Shown in pieces: positions 35,676 through 43,157 of a stretch of 64,000 nt of DNA. Both the position numbers and the translations under genes were made by a program. Source of the stretch: Chryseobacterium oleae (GTDB lineage Bacteria; Bacteroidota; Bacteroidia; Flavobacteriales; Weeksellaceae); contig NZ_FOVD01000004.1 in assembly GCF_900115055.1 (NCBI RefSeq), positions 370,849-434,848 on the forward strand, read 5' to 3'. The notes beneath the pieces are model-generated. The model ran no database searches. It was not told where the DNA came from and saw nothing but the letters and a program-made list of their open reading frames with translations. The first letter of the stretch is position 1. Every line of letters begins with the position of its first letter.

Positions 35676-37409
35676 ATGAAACAATTTGACACCCCGGCCT
35701 ATCAGGCTGACATAGATTTTAAAGACCAGCCGGATCTGAAGAATCAGATCGAAAATGCCTGGAGCAATTACGTAAAATACTGTACCATTAATTCACAGAT
35801 GGGAAATCCATGGTCAAGCAGTTATGATCATCCCAGAAGCTGGTACTATAATCCTCTTGTAACACCTGTTACTCCTAATAAAAATAATACAGTCCCAATC
35901 CAGTGGGGAGCTTTCCCGAACAGAATCAATCATTATTTTACCGGTCAGTTTACTAAGGATTTTCCTAATGAAGTTCAGGACAAGCTGCATGAACTTGCCG
36001 ATATCGGACCGAATGCATTCACTGAAAAATATGGTACAAAACTGGTGGTTCCTAAAAATCCATGTGATCCGACTAATACGGATACAAAAGCGTTCGGCCC
36101 TTCCGGCCCCAGAGGCTGGCAGGATGAATACTGTGAATGGAGCGTGACCAGAGATGCCAACGGAGATATTATCGCTGTAAATTTCACCCACGAAAACCCG
36201 GAATACTGGTTCCATATGTGGAAAGTTTCTCAGGATATGGTGGTTTCGCTTTATCAGGAAATCCTTAATAACCCCAATGTAAAGAAAGAAGATCTCTATC
36301 TTTTGGATGAAAATGGAAATCCTGTTATAGTAAGAGAAACAGGCCTGCCTGCCTATAATCCGATTAATAAATGGAACAACGGATCTTCGGCTACAGAAAG
36401 TGGAGGCGGAGCGGTGCATCTTACCAGCCCGCCCAATTCATTAGGTGCAGAAATTTACCTTGGAGCAGCAGCTACTATTTTAAGAGTAGTTGGAGGAAAA
36501 GTGATTACCGATGCGAATACACTGATTTGTGCTGCACAGTACGGACAGATCTACAGAAACAGTGATCCCCGTATCGGGCAGAATGTGAATGCCCTGGTGT
36601 ATAATAAAAAGCTGAAAATATCATTGACCAATCCAATCGCACTGTACGGTCAGGTTCCGGATTTCACTCAGTTTACAATGCCGGATTCAGCGAAAGGATA
36701 TACTATTGAAGATTGTTATAAAATTATCAGAGGGGCAGCTACCAATCCGGGGACTGATTTTTATCCTTTTAATATGGTTCTTCATTCAAGATTTGAAGTT
36801 CCGGCCGGAGCTCAATTTAAACTAAGTGATATTAAAGTACAGGGCCAGCCTTTAAAATGGGGCTCACAGATTGCGGATGTTTTTAAAGTACAGCTTGCAG
36901 GAACAGGAATTCCGGGAGGAAATGACAAGCCTCAGGAATATCCGCCGGTAGGAGATCCGGATGTTACCCTGCCAAGTGTACAGTATCTTCTGGATAATAA
37001 TCTGCTTCAGGCGAGTCTTTACAACAAACTGAATACTTTTTCTAATTTAACCTCATGCATTACCCAGATTGAAGCAGGAACCACTACAAGTGGAATTGCT
37101 GTGCTGGCCAGTGATGCCAACAGGGAAACAGGTTTTGATTTTGGCCCTGGAATCAGTGTATCTGTGACCGACTATCAGGATCTTGGAAATGATAATCAGC
37201 TGTTCATAATTGATATTACCGTTCATGCTGCTGCCTCGTTGGGAGAGAAACCGCTTGCGCTGTACAATAGTGCTTTAGATCCAAAATATACGATTTCGGG
37301 AGTTCTTGAAGTAGTGGCACCGGGTTCACTTCCAAAACTGAACATTACGCCAAACCAGACCTTACTTTCTGATCAGCAAATCAAACAGGTTCAAAAAATA
37401 CTGAAATGA
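35676..37409 (+). CDS. Unrecognised 577-aa protein of the tyrosinase/cytochrome block
   Basis: 577 aa with no signal peptide and no transmembrane helix. Residues 1-180 are Trp/Tyr/Asn-rich (WYYNP, GWQDEYCEWSV), with a conserved-looking HENPEYWFHMWKVSQDM near residues 169-185. Residues about 230-420 hold GGGAVHLTSPPNSLGAEIYLGAAATILRV. The C-terminus (about 450-577) is beta-rich. It may be the partner protein of the cytochrome c lipoprotein, whose start overlaps its stop by 4 bp. An oxidase or dehydrogenase role is a guess from context. Confidence 0.8.
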   Translation: MKQFDTPAYQADIDFKDQPDLKNQIENAWSNYVKYCTINSQMGNPWSSSYDHPRSWYYNPLVTPVTPNKNNTVPIQWGAFPNRINHYFTGQFTKDFPNEVQDKLHELADIGPNAFTEKYGTKLVVPKNPCDPTNTDTKAFGPSGPRGWQDEYCEWSVTRDANGDIIAVNFTHENPEYWFHMWKVSQDMVVSLYQEILNNPNVKKEDLYLLDENGNPVIVRETGLPAYNPINKWNNGSSATESGGGAVHLTSPPNSLGAEIYLGAAATILRVVGGKVITDANTLICAAQYGQIYRNSDPRIGQNVNALVYNKKLKISLTNPIALYGQVPDFTQFTMPDSAKGYTIEDCYKIIRGAATNPGTDFYPFNMVLHSRFEVPAGAQFKLSDIKVQGQPLKWGSQIADVFKVQLAGTGIPGGNDKPQEYPPVGDPDVTLPSVQYLLDNNLLQASLYNKLNTFSNLTSCITQIEAGTTTSGIAVLASDANRETGFDFGPGISVSVTDYQDLGNDNQLFIIDITVHAAASLGEKPLALYNSALDPKYTISGVLEVVAPGSLPKLNITPNQTLLSDQQIKQVQKILK

Positions 37410-38785
37410 GAACATTATTATTTTCCTTTTTTCTATTGAGTTTAATTTCAATTTCATGTGAATCCGGAAAAAAGGACAAAAAATTAAACTCCAGAGTTGG
37501 CTTTTCTCAAAAGATGGCAGACTTCGACTGTGGCGCCTTTTGTGATCCTCCATCGGTAACGTATCAGCTGCCGGCAGATTCCAGCTGTGTGAACAGTTCT
37601 CAGAATGTAATGAATTGTTTTGCCTGGAAAAATTTTCTTGCATTGAACTGGTTGGCTTCAGACCAAAGGGGAGTTCCTGATACTGCTGCGGTTGCCGCTG
37701 ATTACGGGATGCCCGGAGACTACAAACCTACGGTATGGGAAAGCTACCTGAGTATTGATGATGTATTTGCTTCCAAACCACCTGCACAATGGAATCTTAG
37801 AAGCAAAAACGGGTATATGAAGTACATCAATGAGATCAATAAGTTTACGGATATCAATGCAAGTCTTCCGAAACCTAAGCTGAAAGCAATGCTGGGAGGA
37901 AATGTAGACGAGATCATGCAGGCTAAAGGAGCATGGCTGACCGATCAAAGCGGAAACATCGTTTGGTACGAAATCCGGATGAATACTATTGAAAGTGATT
38001 TTGTACGTGATAATAAACTTTATAATTATGGAAGCTTAAGTGCCTTTGCAGCCCAAAATCAAGGGGTTTGGTTTCCGATGGAATCTATTGAGATCAAAGC
38101 GGCATGGCGAATCATTCCGGAAGATCAGCTGGAATCGCTGAAGAATTTTTACAAAATATCCATGGCGATGGTTCCGGAGATCGAAGGTTTTGATAAGAAC
38201 AATAAGCCGATCTATGGAAAATATTCACAGAAATATTTAGGATTGGTAGGTCTTCATATCATCAGAAAAACCAATCAGTCTCCTCAATTTACCTGGATGA
38301 CTTTTGAACATGTGAACAATGCGCCAACAGATGGAAAGGTTGATCCCTCCGTGAAATATTGTTTTTATGATCCTAAAAGCACGGACAAACCTAACCAGTC
38401 TCCGGTTCCCGGAAAGGACAGTTTAAACAAACCTGTTCAGGTCGTTCGTATTGCAGACAATGCCATTTCGCCGGAAATACAACAGCTGAATAAGCAGATA
38501 CAGAATATGATTAAAGCCAGCAATCCTAAATCTGTGTGGCAATACTATCAGCTGGTGAATGTACAGTGGCCGGAAAACCCGGTGAAGGATAAAGACAACA
38601 ATAAGAAAGCTCCTCTGATGACCGGTGGGATTACCCCGAAGAATATAGCCAATGTCACAATGGAGACTTATATCCAGGAGAAACAGTGTATGGATTGCCA
38701 CAAAAACGCATCGGTTGGAGACCAAAAATATCCTACGGATTACAGTTTTATATTTTTAAAGGTTAAACCTAAACTGGAAAAGTAA
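37406..38785 (+). CDS. Mono-heme cytochrome c lipoprotein
   Basis: 459 aa. Signal peptide with lipobox (ISISC, Cys about residue 19), then a large domain with six more cysteines near the start (DCGAFCDPPS, SSCVNSSQNVMNC). The only CxxCH heme motif, CMDCH, is near residue 432, close to the C-terminus. FTWMTFEHVNNAP (about residues 296-308) is a motif I recall in unusual long cytochrome c proteins. Start ATG overlaps the stop of the 577-aa gene (ATGA), showing translational coupling. It is likely anchored at the outer face of a membrane and accepts or donates electrons for the block. Confidence 0.87.
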   Translation: MRTLLFSFFLLSLISISCESGKKDKKLNSRVGFSQKMADFDCGAFCDPPSVTYQLPADSSCVNSSQNVMNCFAWKNFLALNWLASDQRGVPDTAAVAADYGMPGDYKPTVWESYLSIDDVFASKPPAQWNLRSKNGYMKYINEINKFTDINASLPKPKLKAMLGGNVDEIMQAKGAWLTDQSGNIVWYEIRMNTIESDFVRDNKLYNYGSLSAFAAQNQGVWFPMESIEIKAAWRIIPEDQLESLKNFYKISMAMVPEIEGFDKNNKPIYGKYSQKYLGLVGLHIIRKTNQSPQFTWMTFEHVNNAPTDGKVDPSVKYCFYDPKSTDKPNQSPVPGKDSLNKPVQVVRIADNAISPEIQQLNKQIQNMIKASNPKSVWQYYQLVNVQWPENPVKDKDNNKKAPLMTGGITPKNIANVTMETYIQEKQCMDCHKNASVGDQKYPTDYSFIFLKVKPKLEK

Positions 38786-38829
38786 AACGGGACCCATAGT
38801 CAGTTTAAATTCGTACTCATCATAAAAAT

Positions 38830-38860
38830 AAAACCGCAGTCTTTGTAAGCTGCGGTTTTA
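38830..38860. terminator. Bidirectional terminator
   Basis: The stem AAAACCGCAG/CTGCGGTTTT has a loop of 10 nt. It is convergent between the cytochrome c gene and the minus-strand hlyD-like gene. Confidence 0.8.
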
Positions 38861-38885
38861 TTGTTTTATAATATTTAAAGGAGTA

Positions 38886-40184
38886 TTAAGTCTGGTACCC
38901 CAATAATTTTCTGATCTGATAGAAGAATCTTTCGATAAGACGAAGATCCTGTGTTACGATCTCAGCATTTCCTCTGAGTTCTTTGTCAAAAGGAAGCTTT
39001 TTGTTGTAGCTGGTTTTTAATCCTTTCGGAAGGGTGATATCTACATAATAGTTTCCTTTATCATCGGGAATAAGAGAAATATTCTGAACTTTTCCTTCCA
39101 CGATACCATATTCCTGAAAACGGTAGTTGTCCAGTTTAATCAATACTTTCTGACCCGTCATAACCTTTCCTGAATTAACGGTAGGAACGGACATTCTTCC
39201 CACCAGCTTTTCCTTATTGGTAGGAAGGATGGAAACAATGGGTTCTGACATTTTTACAAACTGATTTTCTCCAAAAAACTGCTGAAAACTGGCCATTCCA
39301 TCTGTAGAAGAGATGACAAGATAATTTTGCTCCCATTGTTTTAAAGATTTACGAAGCTGTTCAAAAAGCTGTAAAGTTTGAGAAGAATAGGTGATCTTGT
39401 CTTTTTCTGTATTAATGGCTGTTCCGCTTTTCGTTTTATTCAGATTGGAAATCCCTTCATCCATCTGGGAGATTGAAATATTGAGGTTTTCAAGGTTTTG
39501 CTGAGCCTGAAGGAATTTTATTTTTTCATTTTCAAGTTCTACGGAAGCAATCACTCCCTGGGTGAACAGTTCCTGAGATCTCTGATAACTTTTCTTTGAT
39601 AATTCATATTTTGCCAGTTCCAGACTTTTCTGTTGTCTTAAAGTAGCAATTCTTACCCTGTATTCTGAGATACTCTGGTTGGCTGCTATATTTTCCGGCG
39701 CGTAAGGCTGAAGTCTTGTGAAAAGTTCTTCATCCTGAAAAGCTTTTGCAAAACTGTTGTAATCTCCCTGCAGTTCACCAAGTTTGAATCTTGATGTTAT
39801 GGCAATAGGGAAACTCTGCAGTTGTTGAGGAGAAATAGAATCCACCAGCTTTTTCAGTTCCAGGACGTCTTTATAATTGGCCGTGGACTGCATGACCATC
39901 AATACATCGTCTTTCTTTACCTGCTGATGATCTTTGATGAAAATCTTTTCAATCTTCGCGTTCATTCTGGCCTCTATTTTCTCAGGAGGATTTTGTGATG
40001 TCACCATAACCGGAGCAGCAACAAATTCCGGATACTTGATGATGTAGCTCATCCCAAGGATAAGCAGGAGTATAATTAATATAACGCTGTTTCCCCAGCG
40101 TATCATCCAATGCGGAGGCTGGGTGAGAATGTCCTGAACACTCTCTGAGCGGAGTTCAATATTGTCTAGAATATCTTCTTTCAT
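38886..40184 (-). CDS. HlyD family membrane fusion protein for peptide export
   Basis: 432 aa. The N-terminal cytoplasmic tail is followed by one transmembrane helix (NSVILIILLLILGMSYII, about residues 32-49). Then come biotinyl-lipoyl-like halves around a long coiled coil (residues about 150-250, rich in Gln/Lys/Glu), and a C-terminal beta-barrel (VGRMSVPTVNSGKVMTGQKVLIKL). It bridges the inner-membrane ABC exporter to the outer envelope. It is the last gene of the cluster, 44 bp after peptide B. No TolC-like gene is present in the cluster. Confidence 0.9.
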   Translation of the reverse strand: MKEDILDNIELRSESVQDILTQPPHWMIRWGNSVILIILLLILGMSYIIKYPEFVAAPVMVTSQNPPEKIEARMNAKIEKIFIKDHQQVKKDDVLMVMQSTANYKDVLELKKLVDSISPQQLQSFPIAITSRFKLGELQGDYNSFAKAFQDEELFTRLQPYAPENIAANQSISEYRVRIATLRQQKSLELAKYELSKKSYQRSQELFTQGVIASVELENEKIKFLQAQQNLENLNISISQMDEGISNLNKTKSGTAINTEKDKITYSSQTLQLFEQLRKSLKQWEQNYLVISSTDGMASFQQFFGENQFVKMSEPIVSILPTNKEKLVGRMSVPTVNSGKVMTGQKVLIKLDNYRFQEYGIVEGKVQNISLIPDDKGNYYVDITLPKGLKTSYNKKLPFDKELRGNAEIVTQDLRLIERFFYQIRKLLGYQT

Positions 40185-40228
40185 GTTTCTGAGATAAAAT
40201 TTCCCCCATGTTTCAGAGGGAATATAAT

Positions 40229-40423
40229 TTAAGCAAATGGACAGTTTCCGTCATAGTCTGATGGAGGATTGGTATCTGAATCCGGTGGACACTCAAAATG
40301 CTTGATTCTGCATGGAACCCAGCTTCCGTTACACCAAGATCCGCAGCAATTTGTACCAGGGAGTATTGCTCCTCCGTCAATAGAAATTAATTCTTTTCTC
40401 GACAGTTTTTTCAGATTTTTCAT
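40229..40423 (-). CDS. Double-glycine leader peptide with six-Cys core (peptide B)
   Basis: 64 aa. The leader MKNLKKLSRKELISIDGG is followed by a core with exactly six cysteines, spaced CC-x3-C-x6-C-x6-C-x15-C. The core is Trp/Pro/Asp-rich with a short Ala C-terminus. It is coded between the C39 transporter and the HlyD gene, so the transporter can be taken as its exporter and leader peptidase. The 5' leader element at 40441-40475 precedes it. The mature product is unknown; a disulfide-stabilised secreted peptide is inferred. Confidence 0.85.
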   Translation of the reverse strand: MKNLKKLSRKELISIDGGAILPGTNCCGSWCNGSWVPCRIKHFECPPDSDTNPPSDYDGNCPFA

Positions 40424-40440
40424 AATTAAAAGTTGCTTAG

Positions 40441-40475
40441 TTTTTTTCCTACTCTATAAGCTTTTCGGAATACGC
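40441..40475 (-). promoter_or_regulatory. Shared 5' leader element, copy B
   Basis: On the minus strand it reads GCG-TAT-TCCGAAAAGC-TTAT-AGAGTAGGAAAA. It lies between the stop of the ABC transporter and peptide B, with no clear promoter of its own in front. Confidence 0.7.
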
Positions 40476-40488
40476 TTTTTTATGGGTA

Positions 40489-42681
40489 TTAGCTACCTAA
40501 TTCGAGTTGATTTTTCACCAGTCTGTAGTATTCTCCTTTTAAAGCCACCAGATCGGCATGGCTACCTTCCTCTACTACCACACCTTTATCCAGAACGATG
40601 ATTTTGTCGGCATGTTTTACGGTGGATAGTCTGTGAGCAATCACAATAGCGGTCTTACCTTTAAAGAACTGTTCAAGATTTTCCATGATCACTTTTTCAT
40701 TATTGGCATCCAAAGCAGAAGTAGCTTCATCGAAAAAGATAAATTCCGGAGATTTGTAAACGGCTCTGGCAATGAAAAGCCTCTGCTTTTGACCACCACT
40801 CACACCTACACCTTCATTTCCGATCTTTGTATTATAGCTTAACGGAAGACTTTCAATGAAATCTTTGATGTTGGCAATTTCTACGGCACGTCGTAATTTC
40901 TGTTTGTCTACATGATCTTCTCCTACCGCGATATTATTGGCGATGGTATCATTAAATACATATCCTTCCTGCATCACTACACCACAATGATCTCTCCAGA
41001 ATCTCGGGGAAATACTTTTCAGCTGTGTGCTTCCCAATCTGATATCTCCTGCCGTAGGTTCGTAAAATTTCATCAGAAGTTTTAAAAGCGTGGTTTTCCC
41101 ACTTCCGCTGGCTCCAACAATAGCTGTTGTTTTCTGATAAGGTATTGTAAGGCTGAGATCTTCAAATACAGGAACATCTGACCCGATATACCTGAATGAT
41201 ATGTTGCTGACTTCAATGTCTTTCTGAGGAATTTCTCCTGCATACTGCTCATTTTTGTCTTCTTCGTCTTCTTTATCGTGAATCTCACCCAATCTTTCAA
41301 GGGAAATCTTGGCATCCTGAGTCTGCTTGATAAAATCGATAAGCTGTAACAATGGACTGTTCAGCTGCCCGATAATATACTGCACCGAAAGCATCATCCC
41401 TAAAGTAAGATTTCCTTCTAATACAAGTTTGGCTGAAAGGAAACTGACCAGAATATCTTTCATCTGGTTGATGAAATTTCCTCCCACCGACTGCCATTGT
41501 TCCAGGGATAGAGACTTGATTCTGATCTTAAATAATTTAACCTGAAGGAATTCCCAGTCCCAACGTTTTTGCTTTTCTGCGTTATGCATCTTGATTTCCT
41601 GCATCCCGTTGATCAACTCGATTACCTTACTCTGCTCCTGTGAAACCTGAGAGAATCTTTTGTAATCCAGTTCCTTTCTTTTACTAAGGAAAAAGCTGAT
41701 CCATCCGATGTAAAGACCTGCGCCTATCAGATAAACGACAAACAGTCTGTAATCATAAAACAGAAGAACAATACTGAAGATAATAAGATTCACCAAAGAG
41801 AAAAGGGTGTTTAACGAAGAACTCGTCAATAGCTGCTCAATTCTATGGTGGTCATTAATCCTCTGCATGATGTCCCCCGTCATTCTCGTGTCGAAAAAGC
41901 TTATCGGAAGCTTCATCAGCTTGATAAAGAAATCTGAAATGATGGAAATATTGATCCTAGCAGATAAGTGGAGAAGAATCCAGCTTCGGATGACTTCAAT
42001 ACCCATCCTTCCCAGAAATAGCATGATCTGGGCAAGAAGAACCACATAAATAAAGTTGAGATCCTGATTCTGTATCCCGACGTCTACAATACTCTGCGTA
42101 AGGAATGGGAAAATAAGCGAAAGTAAACTTCCCGCCAAAAGACCCACCGCAAGCTGTATGACAAGAGACTTGTACTTAAGCAGGTATTTGGATAAGAAAG
42201 AGAAACTGGCCTTACTTTCCTCTGTATCAAATTCGGTCTGAAAAAATGCAGGCGTCGTTTCAAGAATAAGGGCAATTCCTTCTTCCGTATTTTCGTTGGC
42301 ATTTTCCCCGATCCATAATTTGATGAATTCATCACGGGAATAAGTGATCAGCCCATAACTTGGATCTGAAATATAGACTTTGTTATTTTTATCAATTTTG
42401 TAGACAACAACGAAGTGGTTCTTGTTCCAGTGTACAATGCAGGGGAAAGGAACTTCTTCTGCAAGGGTATTAAAATCGATCTGGACTCCAAGGGAACGGA
42501 ATCCTAAGTTTTCTGATGCGTCGCTAAGGCCTAAAAGGCTGCTTCCTTCACGTGTAGTTTCAGAAAGGGTACGGATCTGCTGCAGGGAAATACTTCTGCC
42601 GTAATATTTACTTACTATTCTAAGGCAGGTAGGGCCGCAGTCTTTGGCATCCGGCTGTTTATAAAAGGGAAATTTCTTCAA
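40489..42681 (-). CDS. C39-peptidase-containing ABC exporter (PCAT)
   Basis: 730 aa. The N-terminal C39 peptidase has catalytic Cys15 (DAKDCGPTC), the His in NKNHFVVVY and Asp in SDPSYG; it cleaves after double glycine. A six-helix ABC membrane domain follows, and then a nucleotide-binding domain with GASGSGKTT, VMQEG, VSGGQKQR, FFDEATSALD and the H-loop IAHRLST. It exports and processes the leader peptides. The only in-frame start is TTG at 42681 (or ATT just before); an ATG further upstream is in another frame. Peptide C lies upstream, peptide B and HlyD downstream. Confidence 0.96.
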   Translation of the reverse strand: MKKFPFYKQPDAKDCGPTCLRIVSKYYGRSISLQQIRTLSETTREGSSLLGLSDASENLGFRSLGVQIDFNTLAEEVPFPCIVHWNKNHFVVVYKIDKNNKVYISDPSYGLITYSRDEFIKLWIGENANENTEEGIALILETTPAFFQTEFDTEESKASFSFLSKYLLKYKSLVIQLAVGLLAGSLLSLIFPFLTQSIVDVGIQNQDLNFIYVVLLAQIMLFLGRMGIEVIRSWILLHLSARINISIISDFFIKLMKLPISFFDTRMTGDIMQRINDHHRIEQLLTSSSLNTLFSLVNLIIFSIVLLFYDYRLFVVYLIGAGLYIGWISFFLSKRKELDYKRFSQVSQEQSKVIELINGMQEIKMHNAEKQKRWDWEFLQVKLFKIRIKSLSLEQWQSVGGNFINQMKDILVSFLSAKLVLEGNLTLGMMLSVQYIIGQLNSPLLQLIDFIKQTQDAKISLERLGEIHDKEDEEDKNEQYAGEIPQKDIEVSNISFRYIGSDVPVFEDLSLTIPYQKTTAIVGASGSGKTTLLKLLMKFYEPTAGDIRLGSTQLKSISPRFWRDHCGVVMQEGYVFNDTIANNIAVGEDHVDKQKLRRAVEIANIKDFIESLPLSYNTKIGNEGVGVSGGQKQRLFIARAVYKSPEFIFFDEATSALDANNEKVIMENLEQFFKGKTAIVIAHRLSTVKHADKIIVLDKGVVVEEGSHADLVALKGEYYRLVKNQLELGS

Positions 42682-42697
42682 AATTGATATTCATTAT

Positions 42698-42726
42698 AAA
42701 ATGTCGCCAAAATATGACGACATTTT
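42698..42726 (-). terminator. Hairpin between peptide C and the ABC exporter (possible attenuator)
   Basis: AAAATGTCG pairs with CGACATTTT across an 11-nt loop. On the minus strand the stem is followed by only four T, so it would be a leaky terminator that lets some transcription reach the exporter gene. That would make the peptide mRNA more abundant than the exporter mRNA. Confidence 0.5.
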
Positions 42727-42782
42727 TACTTATTCAAATTAATATTCAAATTTATATCGTTCATTTATATCATGCACCATTA

Positions 42783-42800
42783 TTGTATACATCGATACAA
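42783..42800. promoter_or_regulatory. Short dyad before the ABC exporter
   Basis: TTGTAT-ACATCG-ATACAA, with 6-bp arms, in the 177-bp gap between peptide C and the exporter. It could be a regulator site; no second copy was seen in the window. Confidence 0.3.
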
Positions 42801-42858
42801 ATTAAAGGATCATTAATAGCTGGGAAGAGATAATGTTCCCGCTTTTTTTAGTTTAATC

Positions 42859-43056
42859 CTAATAACCCTGTGGCGTGAAATCAATCATGGGAGGTGGTGT
42901 GCAATAATACGTGTTGGGCCCGGCTCCTGCAATAGGTCTGCAGACTCCGTTGGCACAGCATTGGTCACCACCACATTCTCCATTTTCCGGACATCTTCTA
43001 AGTCCTCCTTTAATAGATTTTAAATTGTCTCTTGAGATTTTCTTTAAGTTTTTCAT
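42859..43056 (-). CDS. Double-glycine leader peptide with knottin-like six-Cys core (peptide C)
   Basis: 65 aa. The leader MKNLKKISRDNLKSIKGG is followed by a core with six cysteines spaced C-x5-C-x4-CC-x4-C-x12-C. This falls within the usual inhibitor cystine knot pattern (C-x3-7-C-x4-6-C-x0-5-C-x1-4-C-x4-13-C). It is located between the VKOR/thioredoxin gene and the exporter gene, and the shared leader element precedes it. The similarity to knottins is in cysteine spacing only; fold and activity need testing. Confidence 0.87.
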   Translation of the reverse strand: MKNLKKISRDNLKSIKGGLRRCPENGECGGDQCCANGVCRPIAGAGPNTYYCTPPPMIDFTPQGY

Positions 43057-43075
43057 AGTGTTATTTAGTTTGCTG

Positions 43076-43109
43076 TTTTCCTACTCTTTCAAAGCTTTTC
43101 GGAGGACGC
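43076..43109 (-). promoter_or_regulatory. Shared 5' leader element, copy C
   Basis: On the minus strand it reads GCG-TCC-TCCGAAAAGC-TTTGAA-AGAGTAGGAAAA. Here the spacer CTTTGAAAG could form a small hairpin. TATCTTAG further upstream, near 43125-43132 on the minus strand, may be a -7 box. Confidence 0.68.
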
Positions 43110-43157
43110 TTATATTTTTTCCTAAGATAGTGAATTTTTCAATTCGTGAAGATTTTC

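Noticed and set aside
42818..42850. Plus-strand terminator-like hairpin AGC-GGGAA/TTCCC-GCT with seven T
   Set aside because: There is no plus-strand transcript to end here, and on the minus strand it lacks a T-run. Its role after peptide C is unclear, so it is not listed as a feature.
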